NCBI RefSeq assembly: GCF_019399895.1
Contig: NC_091888.1
Span: 590,501-654,500 of the forward strand
Length of the DNA stretch: 64,000 nt
Reading direction: 5' to 3'
DNA from: Cardiocondyla obscurior
Taxonomy: Eukaryota > Arthropoda > Insecta > Hymenoptera > Formicidae
How positions within the stretch are numbered: position 1 is the first letter of the stretch; every line of letters begins with the position of its first letter. Both the position numbers and the translations under genes were made by a program. Below are positions 37,881-51,800 of the stretch, one piece after another. Below the pieces are notes generated by a model. That model was given only the letters and a program-made list of their open reading frames with translations, was not told where the DNA came from and did not search any database.

Positions 37881-39206
37881 CACAGACATTTCTCTCTCTT
37901 CCTCTTTGAAACCGGGCTACATGCAACCGGCGGAACGCAACAACGGCTCCAGGCCCTACGCTCGAGAGTAAACGAATCCACGGCGCAATTAGCTATTATT
38001 CGAACGAAAATGATACATGGCTCCTATTCTGGGTGCAACAAAGGGCGCCGGAGAATGGACCGCGGCGCTCGCGCTCGCACGCGCATGAATCTTCCTCAGA
38101 GCTTTTTCGCGGAAATGATCGCATTCGCGATGCACCGCTCGTGTGTTCCCGCGGTTCTCGTAATACCATTATGGACGTACGTAGCGTAAATCTAAAAAAG
38201 ACCCGGCGCGCACAATAGGAATACACCGCCCTAACAAATATACTGTACAAATATATCGTCGCGAGCATATTAGTTAACAATGTTCGACGAGCGAATAGTA
38301 TTTCAGAGCGCGTCAAAGCTTATTCGTGATTGTTTCGCGCTAGCATTCACACCGCAGTAACTCCTCGAATTTTTCCGCTGTCGTTTTTTAATTACGCCGA
38401 GATTTGCCAAGCCTATAATTTGTTTTATACTTGTGCGGGAATATTTAACCGTATTTCGTCGATGGCGAAGAGTGGCGAAAGGAAGGAACGATCTATAAGA
38501 ATACCCTCGAAAATTTCTACGACAGTCACAGGCTTTTCGTATCAAAGGAATATCACATTCGCTTTACTGTAAATTATCCAAGCGTGAATAAGTGTAGAGT
38601 TTTATCTTCGATATGAGAAAAAGTGAATGGGAACGATAGAATTTTCAGTTATACAATACAAATTGTACTCTCTTCTAACCGTACGAAAGAATTTCAAGGA
38701 AATATAAGAAATAAATGTCCCATAAAATTAAATCTTGCCTCGTAAAACTGCTGCACGTTTAAAGCGAGTTAACGTTACATGAATTGTCTCGTATTTTTAC
38801 CTTCGTTTCCTTCAATATTTGAATTTGTATTATCAGAAATGAATAATAAATAAATTGAGAATGATACTCCCGTGAACGGCGGCGTGTTACAAAAAAAAAC
38901 GGTAAAGTCACTGCCGTCTTTTAGACGATAAAAATTTCTCAATAAAGTTAAAATAATAAAACCACAAAAATCTACGCTTATGAGAAGTTTAAAATTCAGC
39001 GCCATACTGGTTTTTAACTTTTTATCCGACACAAAGTCGAACTAAACCACCACATCCGTGGTATTCCACCTTTCACAATAACACTTTTCTTTCTCTCTCT
39101 CTTTTTTTTTTCTTTTTTTTCTTTTTTTTCTAAAAAGAGACCTGTGCTCGTTTACTTCTTCCCGGCGTTTTCGCGCCAGCGTTTTCCTGCTGTCGCATCT
39201 GTTCAT

Positions 39207-39312
39207 GCTGCAGCACGACAAAATGACGAGAGAGAAAAAGCGCCTCGTGCCAGCAATAAATAATAACGGATCTTGTCGGTCGATGTGCCTCGTGAACGAT
39301 ACTACCATCCTT
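39207..39312 (+). repeat. Repeat family copy D
   Basis: GCTGCAG, ATGACGAGAGAGAAAAAGCG, CCAGCAATAAATAATAACGG, TCGGTCGATGTGCCTCGTGA, ACGATACTACC and CATCC follow the block order of copy A with the closest similarity. It is preceded by a pyrimidine tract at 39084-39131, as copy A is. Confidence 0.75.
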
Positions 39313-39360
39313 TTGCAACCCGCCCTTTACGCGGAATAGCTACGTACCGTCAGCAGAATG

Positions 39361-42300
39361 TAATAATGGCCTCTGAACTTTACGCTGCCGTATCTCACAT
39401 CATTTTTCCCATCTTCCGGTAGCGGCCTTTCATCCGCGATTAAACGTCAATGATCTTTTCATAGCGAAATATGATATACGTTAAACGGCGTCGGTAACTC
39501 TCGTCGCACAAAAACGGGTGATTTGCGAACGCATGCGCGAAGATTATAAGTTCCCCCGCGTGATTCTCTCGGAAAAAATATTTTTATTCGATCACGTTCG
39601 TCCTATCCATTATTATACATACTCGCGACAATGAGCAAAGGGTACCCTCGAATCCAGAAACTCGAAGCGATTGCAGTCGCTGACGAGATGTTACAAAATA
39701 TCATTACGCCTTTGTTAGAAGAATCGCAGATTTAGCAATCGTCGTACTTGCGCAGGCGATATCAAATAGTCAAAATAAACGCTACTTTGTTCCGTTGCAT
39801 TAAGTTGGCTTTGAAATTTTGTCACGACGCGAAATAAAATATTTTTGACGTCAATGAATCATCGTAGTATTTTAAGGTTTTTAGACAATATGCGACTTAG
39901 CAGAGGGAGATGAAAGGCTAGGAAAAAAAAATATAGGTTACGCTTTCTCTGTGAATTCGCGAAAATGTTAGATCATATTTTTTACGTAATATATCTTTAT
40001 CCGCGCTGGATCGATGATCTCGCGCAGTAACGGCGAACATTTTTTTTCCCCCCGAATGCGATAAATTCCTGTCTATCCCTCTTTCTCATTATTCGGGTCT
40101 GTCGTTCACTAGTGCACTCGTCGATCAGATAAGGGGATACGTGTCCACTTCTGATCGGAAAATTCGAATCGCACGACCTCGATCCGCCGTGGATTAAATT
40201 TAGAGAGGGGTAACGAGATGCCGTCTATCGCTTTTCGTTTCGTTCACCTGGTCTTTGGTTGTGCTACGAAATCCAGCGAGGATGTAAATTCGTGTCGATT
40301 ATACCGTAAAAAAAAGAAAAAGTATGTATATGTATATAGAAAAAGTCCGCGTTGAAAAATAATGGTCGTATAATGATATTCTTGTGTTTTTAAGATCTAC
40401 AGTTTTCCATATTAATATGCTATGAAAAATATAAAAATCTGATTCCGCGTCAGAATGAAAATATTATTTATCACAACTCAAATTAATTTTTTTTTTGTAA
40501 TATTATAATTTTTTTTTTGTGTGAAAGGCAAAATAATTTGTTACTATTCTTTTACCAACGTATTAACCATGGCATGTCCATTAAGCGCAATATTGTTGCG
40601 AAATAATGCTACAAAATTTTATATCCGCGCGTTGTGTTTCGTTTTTTAAAAATATATTTTAAATATTGTTAGTTTCTTACTGCGCAGTTCGCGCAACGGC
40701 ATTTCGAAAATAATCGCTGCGAATCTAATAACCCGGTGAGCTTTTGCAAATTTGTTATGGCGCGTTTTATCAGTAATAAACTGCAGCGATGACAAAGTTC
40801 AGAATTTCAAGCGGGTTGTGACAATGTGTAGTTAATAACATTAATTTTCTGTTGCGCAAAATCCGCGCGTACCTCTTTTCCCTCCCCTCGCTTCCGCTTA
40901 TGCGTATTTGCCAACAGTAATTAAGCCGTAAGCATATTTCGCGTTTCCACGGACTCGCGCCGCAACGAGTGTGACTATTTTCATGCGACAGGCAGCGCGC
41001 AATATAACGCTAGCTAGTCGTTCCCTACAATTGGAGATGAAACGGATTAAATGGATTCAATTGCCGCCGCGAAAAGAGCGCAATGTCCAACACTTCGCTT
41101 TTGGAATGTCACCAAGTATAGAAGTCACTCACAATTTTGGTTCTAATATATATTCCGATTCGTTCGCGGGGCTTTAATCGGGGAAATGCAACGTGATATT
41201 ACGCGCGTGCAATTTATTTCAGATATTTGTAATTATTTATGTAAATATATCGTTGTACAACGAGATCAAAATCGTACGAAGGGATAATGTATAATATGTA
41301 TTATACGTAACAAATATTACAAAATACTCGCGAGTCGACGGTATAATTATTTTTCTAATCGAGCTTCGTCTATTTCCTCAAATATTGTATAATTATTCTA
41401 CATTGTATTTGCAATATCGTTATTTCTTGAAATATATCTATCGTAGGAGGAATAGATATAGAGAAGCTTTAGGGAAGCACGAAGAGAGAAATTATACGGG
41501 GCTGTTCTCTTCGCTAAGGCTTTGCTTTATTAAAGGTGAAACTTCCAGGAACTTCGAGATTATTTAATTAAGTATTCGTAATGGAAAAGCAGTCATTCGT
41601 GAAGCACGGGATATTAGACCTGCTCTCGCATTGTATATGAATTATTATCATAGCTGTAACAGATATTCTTAAATAGATGGCTCCCTTTAATTCAATTCTC
41701 ATGAAACCACCAAACCGCTTTTGACGTAATTTATTTTCAAAAGATATTGCTGGGTTTCTCGCACTCGCTCTCTTTCTCTCTCACGTATTTCGCGAAATTT
41801 ATTCGCATTTGCTATGAAACCTCGCGAATTTATCAAAGATTTATTAACAGTTCACTTCTCGTTTATTTACCTGCATTCAGTTTGGCTCAATTCAGCGGGC
41901 GTGATGCGAATTTGTTACAATATTTTAACACTTTCAATATTTCTACGTGCAACGCGATATTTTTAAATATTTATTCAGTTAAATAAAATAATTGCTTTCT
42001 AATATTGTAATGTTTTTCAATATAATATTTGAGAAGGAAACGATGTTGCGAGGAATATTCCTTTCGCTCTTTAATCTCAATCTCGTCATCGTAAAAATTA
42101 TGAACCTAGTGAAACTTCGCGTTTAATAATAACGTGCATTAAATTTTGTAATAGGTTTATAAGCCGTACGTTTATTGGGGGAACGATTGTGCTCTTTTTC
42201 TTTTTTTCTACAAAACTCGAACTGTACGCGTCGTGATCTCACGATTACTTATCCGTATCACGATAAGCAATATCGCGAATTAGAAGTAACTGCGTTACGC

Positions 42301-45300
42301 CGTAAAAAGCGTTACGGTGCTGTTGCGGAAGGATGCGCCGCACCATAAACGCGCTCTCGCGAACGTGCAAACGAGAACTGGAAGCGGGCCGCATAAAATC
42401 GCATTATCCCGAAGGCGCTATTCCCGCTCCCACGGGGTTATACTTCGTTTCACGAATTTTTCCGCGTCCGTGCGTCCGCCGCCGGTTTTCGAAGCTCCTC
42501 CGACCAGATCGCAAAATATTCAGGGAGTTATGTGTGTCTTTCGCCTGGATGGGTAGACCGGCCACGAAATCCCACCAGCAGGAATTCCCTTAACACATTT
42601 CGAGGGTGAAAACGAGGCGCTTTGGGAAGAAGTAGGTGGATGGGAGCGGGAGAGGGGTGGTAGAGGCAGAAGGCTTGCTTGCTGCAGCGCGAGAGGTTGC
42701 TGCGGCATGAGGCAATAAACGCCGACACTATCCAGCATCCCCGGAATGCTATATAAAAGCTCATAAATAAAATTCTCATACGCTCGAAGAGGCAGCACGT
42801 TGGCGCGCGGGCTGACGCGGTTTTTTTCTTAATTGTCTTTACCCCCCTAGTTCTAGAACGGCGCCTGGGACCCCCGGCGTCGTGGAACCTTTCGAAACAC
42901 CCGGAACGCACCGTTATTATATGTTCCGCGGAACGTAAACGACCTAACGCGGCACATATCGCATTGCATATTGTACAAGGTGTTTGTCAACGCTACGCAA
43001 AAGTCGAGTGCGCGCACGGGCGTTCAATAATTTTGCTAAATAAACGTGGCTACGCACCAGTTGCGCCGATAACAGCGTATCATTGCGCCCGAAATAACTT
43101 CGTCGGTTGGTTTACGAGGTAATTTTTGAGGCGCATCTGACGGAATTTTCGCAGGTGGACGCGCGCGTGTACAATACGGCGATATTGCGAGCACGGGAAG
43201 CGCAGTTTTGCGCTTTTTTGCGACTGCCATATGTGTAATCTACTACGTTTTTGTATACGAGAAGTTGTCAGCGCAGAATGTTTTTCAGCACGATCAACTT
43301 TTAAGAATTATTTATTCTTCGTTTTATAAAATATTATGCTAAATTTTTATTATATCGAATAACTCTTGACGTTAAATTTTAACTTTTTTAATAGCCAGAC
43401 GAACGATCGCATAAAAAACAAAATTGTTAAAAATAAATCTGCACAGCTAAAAAAAAAGCTGCCAGTTAATTAAAAATTTGATACATATAGATATATGAGG
43501 CAAAATCGTATAAAAATTAATGGATTTACTTTCGGTATACTATGTTGTATTAAGCTAAATATTTCAGTGAAAAATATTTTTTTTTATATTATATACCGAT
43601 AACGATTAATGATTGTATTGACAGATATTCAAAACTTAGTGTAATAACATTAATTCATTTGGTGGATTAAAATTTAATTTACGATTGCTGTTACGAGAAA
43701 TATGAAGTGATAAATGAAAATAGGTAAGAATCTCGCGTGCTTTGGCGTTATTTTCATTCCCTCGTAACGTTTTAACGACTGATATTTTTGCGCGAAGCTA
43801 AGTGTCGGTTACATTCCGTTCACACGATAATCACGATAATTTTTCGCTCGCCAACAGTTTCCTCCAAAACTATTCATTTCATTTTGTAGAAAATTCTTCT
43901 AGTTATATATACGATCGTTATAAACAAAATAAAATTTCGTTTGCACGAAGGTTTTACATTATTCCTATACTTTTATGGATATATACATATAATTCGGGGT
44001 AAAGGACTCGAAGAGTTCGCTGCCAAAAATGCAACGCTGAGAGAAGCTGTATCGCTGTATATCGATCTCACCCGCTGAAGGGCCATTCGTTATTCAGTCC
44101 CATTTGACCTCCTGTTTGCCGTATAAAAAAGAAACTCGAAAATAAGCGTAACGGGAAGAGAGAGAGAGAGAGAGAGAGAAAGAAAGAGAGTGTCGTGGGC
44201 CACTCACTAAACGGCGTCTAAAGCTCTGTCCGCAAGCTAAGTAACGAGCTTTCGGCCAAACTTTTTTCCTGAACGGCTGCCAAGTGGCCGAGGGGTGTTT
44301 GCAAGGGTAGTCGCTGGTGACGGGTAAAAAGGACGAAAGCAGAAAAAAGAAGAATCCTCTCTTTCGCGAGCGTTTTCGCCCTACAGCCAGCTTTTCTGTT
44401 TCTAAACTTTTTTGTCTGTGACAAGCTCTCATTAAGTTCATTTGCCGTTCAATACTAAGTTTCTCTTTTTGAGGGCACCGCGCCGGAGGGAAAGATAAAT
44501 ACGTCTTTAATGCGCGGACGTATCGATAACAGTCTCTAGATAACCCCTTCGCGCATATATTTCGAAAATGTAAATGTTGGACGATATTATTTCATAACTG
44601 AATCTCGCGACAGTGTTTCCATAATTAATTAAGGCGAGGCACTTTATAATTAAGTGAAGAGCAAGTAAATGTTTTAATTAAGACGAATAATGGAATAAAA
44701 GCATGCTCGAGAAGATAAATATGCATTTATAAGATTCTTAAATAAAAATATTTTCAAAGACGTAACAAGCACGTGTCCAGATAAAAAAAAAAAAATAAAA
44801 TAAAATCAGGATATCGCAGCAACAGAATTGCTTGCTACAATTTTAATTTACTAAATCACGATTTAAGAGAAAGTAAGCGGAAAGGCTGATACAATTTTGC
44901 ATTTTGTAATTTCGCGTAATTAAAATTGACAATTGTAATAAGTTAGAGATACATTTATCACGATCATTCTAATTTACGTCGAAACTGCCGTTGCACCTTC
45001 TAATCCCTCGTATACTCTTTATAAAGTAATATACGCTAGTGGCATTATTCCATACCGTCATTAACCGATGTACTTAGGGATGGTCATGCACCAGCAATTT
45101 CTGAGCGTATTGCTAATAAAGGGTTAAGTGCTGGAGCATACGCTGATAACTGCAACCTAGAACGTCATAGCTCTAGCGAATCGCTTAGAGCATTTCGGAG
45201 TATTGCAACGGTATACCGTCACATCGGACTGCACATCGATGTACCGATTCTGTGCCCGTTCGGTACGCATGATTGGTTGGTTTTCGAATCAGCGTGGATA

Positions 45301-48300
45301 TACGCAAACCGTGTGCATCCAGTGTGCGCGATGCATCATTGGACTGCGTCGGTGGAATATTCGGAAAATGTATCGTAAAACTACACAGTTGCAAACATAT
45401 CGAGCGCGTATAATAATGGAATTTTATTTTATTAATATCATTTTTTTTTTCTTTCTCTCTTTAACGGGAAAGATTATATAATTTAATTCACGTTCCGCGA
45501 TAATCACACTCGACGTTTAAGATTAAATTATACATTGTATCGTATATTTGTACGACGACAGGCGTTCGAATAAAAAGGCAAGAGCGAGCTTGCACGAAAA
45601 TTGTAACTTTAGACTAACAACGTTTCATCCTGGCACTGTGTACTTTTAGAGCTCATCTCCTAATTTACACTCGCGGTAATTCTTATTTAATTTAGATCGC
45701 GTTCTCGAATACGACTATTATTCAATTATGATTACGAAAATTGCAACAAGCGAGGCATGAAAGTGCAATTGTAAGCGGCGCACAAGATGCAAAGCACCTT
45801 TTCATCGGAACCCCTATAGAATTACGTACGACGCCGGTGTAACGAGGCAATAGTCGAATTTTGGTGATATTACCGAGGCAAGTGACGACTAACGAGACAC
45901 ATTCATCAGCCCGCGAAGATACAAGGAACGAGTTTCGTCCTCCGGTAGGGTGCTCCAATTCACTCAGAATAACGCACTTCAACCCCGCCGGGCAAGCGTT
46001 ACATGTTCATGCACAGCCGTACAATTTATACGACATATACCTGTGTCTAGAAGGTGCCCATAAAGTCTCTACCTATTTCGTCGAAATTATGCGGAAACGT
46101 GCCTTCACACAGCACCTGAGAGTCTAATTTTCGAACGCTATCGTGTCGCCTGCGAGGAAGTCGTTATTTCCATCAAATAACCTCGTGTAATACCCTAATT
46201 GTTTTGGGGTTTCTTCTCAAAACAAGCCATTTACATTACTTACATCTTTAATGTTTTTATGCGGCAATTACGTCCCGCGATGTCTACACAAAAGCCTACC
46301 AAGACTTTTATTAAAGATATCAACTACAAAACTAATTAATCTGACGCGGATGTAATAACATCTAACCCATAATATTTTTACGTGATGAAAAAATGACGCC
46401 AAGTTTTTCCTTTAAAATTTAATTAAAAAAAGAAAAGAAAAGAAAAAGCGCTTTTGGAAAGATTTAATCTATCGCAGAAGTCTAAGAAGTTTTAGAAATT
46501 TTCCACGTAAAATTTGTATTTGAGTTTCTACTTAAATTTTCGCGATATTGACAGGAGCTTTATAGAGAAAATTACATGAATAGAGCTACCGCGCAGCTGC
46601 GCGGAACAATGTACGATGGCACGTTTCGCCAATCATATCTACGTATCCATTTTCTCCCTTATTGTTGGCGGTCAATCTCCAGTACTGAGTTTTCCAACAG
46701 CTTTTATGCCCGCACGGAAATGCACCGGCATGTTTGGGTTATTACAGCTATTATTATTCATTCGACTCGCATGCCCTCCCAACGTTCGCCCGTTTATTTC
46801 GCGAACAATTTAACCGGCCGGATAAAAGATCGCCGCGACTTCCGATCCGCGTCATATTCAGAGACAGATGATCTCTCACAAGTATTATTTTACAGATATA
46901 AACTTTGTTCCGCGTACATTTTTATTAATTACAACGTTTATTAATTACGTTTTATACGCAGGCCGCACACTTGCAAAGTGTACTCGGCCGAAAGGATTAG
47001 TTGATTATATATAACATTTGATAGATGCTAAAATAATTACTGTCACGTTTTGATAGATAAATTAACAAATCCATCCTTTGTAGCTGCAAAGTAGCGTTGC
47101 TGTGTGTTTGGGTTAATTAATGATGCCGGCCTGTAATTTTAGTTATCTCGTGGAAGCACAACTCAACTGAGATCAATATCGCGAATATAATTATTAATAC
47201 AGCGTATGTGTATAACATCTATTAAAATAGATATTGGAACCCGTGACGTATTATTATTAATAACATCGCTGCGTTCATCAACCTGTTGTCGCGATATTCT
47301 CTCTGTATTAAACATAGTTACTTATTACCTACTACCGTCCTACGTTTTCTTCTGGTTTTCGTTTTTTTGTGCCGTATTACATCTGACTATTTCGCAAAAT
47401 AATTCACAAGACTGCATTAAAAAAAAAAAAAGTATCTAAATATTTTACAAAACATAAAGAAGATTTTAATTTTCTTTTTTTTTAAAGATTATTGCGGTTT
47501 TTATTTTATTTTTTTTCTTTCCATCGTTAAACTGTTTTGAATTAATAAAGTTTCAAAGAGCTTCAGTAATAAGATTTTCAACGTTTCATTATTTTCCGCG
47601 AATTGCCGTTCTGTACTGTGTTCTCAATTATACAATATTGTTAATGTGTGTTCTCCCGGTTTACATATGACTGAAACGCAATACAATAGCTACATAACAG
47701 TTTAACCCTCATATATGTAACAGTTTGCTGGCTGCATAACGGATTCCTCGCACGCAGTAATTATTTCCTCAACGAAGAGGAGATCTAAGTGGAGCAGTAG
47801 GCATTCTCTAGATTGCCGTAATGTCTTGCTGCAAAATCTTCGTGCTACTAGCAATCATTTTATTTTCGAAATAAGACTTAAAGACCCAATTGTTGCTAGA
47901 AAATCGCGGCGTTGATTTGTTCTATCGCTTGGAACACTTCGTGCCGGTTTAATAAATAAATGCAAGTACGAAACTGAGCGCGTGGCAGTGATGCCCGCTA
48001 AGAAACACACGTATTCTTTCTCTCATCGTGGCAGCAGTTATAATTATGCCGGTCTCGTTTTCTTTCGCCGTTATAAAAACGTAATGTATGCCGTATCGCG
48101 CAACCACCTGCTATGGTGGCGGTTGTTGCCCGCCAGCACGCTCCCATTCTTTTTAACTCATTCATCCCTTCCGCGTGTTCTGCACGGTGCGTGATTTAAC
48201 ATGCCCGCGTCTCGATAAGCAGGTGCGTTTCGCCGCTTTGCAAATTACACATCTACCCGCTTTACAGAAAGCCGTGACAATTCTAGAATGGTGCAGAAAC

Positions 48301-48849
48301 GACGACGCAAACCGCCGCCCCGCGAAAAGACGATGACGGCTGGCGCAAACGAGAGTGAGCCCGAAAATCAATGCAACCGTAACGTACGCACCTCAACCCT
48401 TTCGCGCTCCTACCGAACACGCCGCGCGAATTACTTGCGGTTACGTGCGAGAAATCGATACGCGGAAAGACGAGATTACGTGAAAACGCCGTTCCGCGTC
48501 TTACAGATAAATAAGGAACCGTATGAACTTCGATAAGTTAATTATTTAATAGGTAATGACTTTTTTTGACAATTAAAATGCGTTAGAAAATAAAACGATA
48601 ACGTAATAAATTAGTCAGGTCAAGATATAATAATTTCTAACTATCCTAAATATTTATTCGTACATTTCTTCAGTACTGATTAAAAGAAATTACACTTAAA
48701 AAAAAAAAAAAAAAATCTGTTTTGATACTAAATTGAGAAAGGCAATGAACGTTCCATCATTATCTCGTAATAGAGAGTTACAATAAGTAAAGTAGCTCCA
48801 AAACAATATCTGAAGCACGGCAATTCCCGCGGCGTCTGTGCATTCCGCG
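39361..48849. other. Noncoding stretch of downstream intron
   Basis: No gene is recognised. A CpG-rich patch lies at about 42300-42960, with overlapping open frames of 80-127 codons on both strands. A+T-rich DNA lies at 40300-40680, 41220-41400 and 43310-43720. A minor dyad GTATAATA-TG-TATTATAC is at 41289-41306. A segment near 46050 resembles a transposon end but has no partner. A poly(A) run is at 48698-48715. Confidence 0.55.
44157..44190. repeat. (AG)n microsatellite, imperfect end
   Basis: About 11 AG units followed by AAGAAAGAGAG. It is simple sequence. The opposite strand is CT-rich and could bind GAGA-type factors. Confidence 0.9.
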
Positions 48850-48881
48850 TTTTATCGTTAATTGGCCAATTAACGATAAAA
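48850..48881. repeat. Perfect 32-bp palindrome
   Basis: TTTTATCGTTAATTGG is followed with no spacer by its exact reverse complement CCAATTAACGATAAAA. Base content is mixed. Each arm carries a TTAATTGG / CCAATTAA word (homeodomain-type core, with a CCAAT word) and an ATCG / CGAT word. It lies in a patch of low simple-sequence content (about 48800-49030) with further TTAATTA words. Perfect symmetry over 32 bp suggests a symmetric protein-binding site, a recent inverted duplication or a small transposon scar. Confidence 0.9.
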
Positions 48882-51800
48882 TTGCATGGACGAATTAGTA
48901 ATTCTATTTAGTACGGGCGCGCCGGTGGGCATGCTTAATTATTCACAAAGTTCTTAGAACGGACAGAGTGTGACGGGTGGGTCTCCACGGTACGCTCTAT
49001 TTTGCCGATAATTAAGCGCTTGCCGGTTGGCGTCTGCGATCCGCGTTAATTCCGAATTAATTCACGGCGGGATAAACGCGGCGCGGCAGAATAGCGGAAG
49101 AAGCCCACCCCCGGCTAGGTTTTCCCCGCGTATTTCTTCACGAGCTGAGCCATGTAAGTCGCGGCGCAGTCACACCGCCATCTGGGAGGTTTCAAGAAAA
49201 TGGATATTGGTACGTAAAACGTGTGTAACTTTGGGCTCAAGCACGTAAGCTCTGTATCTTGATTGCCAGGCTGGCTTTAAAGTTAAATCCCGCGGGAAGA
49301 GGCGGAGGGTAATGCCACTTTGAGATCCACGGATACGCGACTCTCGGAATAAAGCGAGAGCTAAAGTATGAAGTGCATCCTGCATCATAGTTTTTTATTC
49401 AATTAACCGGAATGTTGAAAAAAAAAAAAAAGCGTTATATATTTTGTACATTCGTTCGTGTCGCGAGCTCCTTCGCGCACGTCGCAACTGACCAAGTAAA
49501 ATTTACAGTCATTGTACATATTACGCACGCATACACGAACTCGTACGAAGGCAGCGGGCACAATAGATACGTCTCTCATTGATTTTCGTTGATGCCTGGC
49601 TTATATCCATTACGAAGGCGACGTGGAGATCGAATTAAATTCACGACGGAGAGGAGAAACGGATCTCCCCGGGAGATCCATTAGATGTCAATTAGACGCA
49701 ATATCGGAACGCGATGCCCGACAATTCTCCCGACTGTCGTCGTCGATTCCTACGTTTTCGATAATCCGCTTAATATCGCGGCCCTTCCGACGGAAAGAGC
49801 GGGCATTAAACCGATGAGAATTGAATTATTCGATTTCCTGCCGTTCCACGCGAATTCGTCGAAACTTGCGTGAGTGCAATTACGCGTAACTCTATGACCG
49901 CGCGCGGATTGCGACGAGCCAAGAATACACACGTTATTCCCCCGCCTGGGCGGTTCCTGCAATTGTTCAGAAATTTTGATCGATAATGACTCGGTCGTCC
50001 CCGCTGTGGAAATTATGGCAGGCAGTTGTTAGTGTAAACTCGATTTTCTGCTCTACGCGTAATTTGCAATGCCTCGCTATGCGGTAAACGCGGCAAATAA
50101 TTAATTCAAGCCGCCGCGGAGCTTGAAACTTTCGGCGGTTCCTACGTATTAACCGGACACGTTTGACGATCGGATCCTGTCCAGAATCTTTAATATTATT
50201 ATTTATATCACGGATCCCTCGTACAATTAATTACCACCGCGCGTAATTAAGAATTAATATTCAGATCTGTTGTAAATAATTTTGAAAAAGCGAACGCAAT
50301 CTATTACCGGTATCGATCGGAGTGGGTTGTATGTATAAGCGACGTTACAATATGACCTCGAAGTGCAGCTGCGCGACCGGTCAGATGCGAGAAGGCTCAG
50401 TTATACCGGGAAAAATCTTTTCTCGATATTCCACGGTCACGCCACCGTTCGACCGGACGTGCGCGACGGTGCCCCGGAATCAGTTTCTCGCAATCGCGGG
50501 AGTTATTATCGTGAAAAATATTTTTGAATCGATCCGCGATTCCAAAGTGGGTCGACGGCTCGCGGTGAAAGGAAGCCGCGCTGAAGCGAGCGTGATGAAG
50601 ATGTACGTGACAAAATGCAGGAAGCGGGTGGAAGCGCGGAAATTCCGCGTGGGATGTATGCCGCGGATGCGAGGTAAAATGCAATTGCCTTGCGGGCCGA
50701 CATTTCTGCAACAATTCTATGCGAGCTGTCTCGATTGTTCAGATTAGAAGAGCTATTATTTTAGTTGAAAACCGGGAGAAATTTCGGCGCGCTCATTATA
50801 ACAACATCGCGAAAGGAATTCAAGGGAATCACGCAATCACAGCCGGATAGATGAAAGCTAAATGATTTATTGAACTCTCTGTGTTATTTGCATCGCGCGT
50901 TTCTATGATAACTATAAAATGTAAAAAAGCTCGTAAAGCACGAAATTGTTGAGAAAAAAATTAATTTACAGTCGAGAATATTTTGTAACGAAATAATTTA
51001 ACTTTTATTAATTTAATCTTAAAGAAAGTCTAAATGCAAAGTGTTTAATATTAATTTAAAATCTTATTTTAAAAAATCAACAATAAGAAAAAAATTTATT
51101 TGCTAGAAAAATCAGGATTTAACAGAATAAAGTTTTTTTTTTTTAATAATAAAGACAAATGTCGATAAACACTTTGCTTGATAATCAGCTGCGAGGTACC
51201 TTCTAGTTGCATCCGCCACGCATGTAAAGCGTAAAGCTGTTGACATAAGCTAGTCGTACGAAGACTACCCTATTATACGTGCAATCTGCTTAGTATCATG
51301 AGGCTCAGCATCTACCATAATGGCAACCTGACTCCCTTCGAAATTTGTATACTACTTCGCACCGCATATAACTACTACCAAGTAATAACTTATTTTATCT
51401 CATCTAACTCATCCCAGTATCGTCTTTTTCACAATTCTTATTACAAGTTTCCTAATTACATGTATTATTTTAACATTAACATTTTTTTAATTATTTAAAT
51501 TTTAGCATTTTAAACCTAAATATATTTTTCAGATTACTGCATTAAAAAATTTTTTTTTTTATTTTTTTAAATTTTATTTTTTTTATTTTTTAATGAAAAG
51601 TAATTGTTGTGCTTCCACTGTGTTAAGTGGATCGGGTTCTAACGATGTAAAAAAGTTACAGCGCTTAATTCCTTAGTTACGAGAAATGTTCTTCCTAACA
51701 GTGACAAAGTGCAAGAATACAAAAGCGATCGCCGTTTCTTCCAGAAGACAGCGTTGACGAGAACAGAGGACGGAATGAGGAAAGAGAAGTAGACGAGGGT

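Larger units (their letters stand above)
36501..39360. repeat. Region holding a four-copy family of diverged repeats
   Basis: Four related segments (36645-36757, 37331-37390, 37745-37880, 39207-39312) lie in the same orientation, each centred on AATAAATAATAA. Copies A and D are also both preceded by long pyrimidine tracts (36537-36576 and 39084-39131) and a CCGGC...TCGCG segment, so the ancestral unit may have been about 250 bp. Start-to-start distances of the cores are roughly 640, 475 and 1440 bp. No protein function is claimed. Confidence 0.7.

Noticed and set aside
42690..42740. Possible fifth copy of the four-copy repeat (GGCAATAAACGCCG)
   Set aside because: Only a short GCAATAAA word is shared; the AATAAATAATAA core and downstream blocks are missing.
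50322..50747. 141-codon frame with several cysteines
   Set aside because: Its composition follows the CpG-rich DNA, the opposite strand is also open, and no family pattern or cysteine spacing is recognised.
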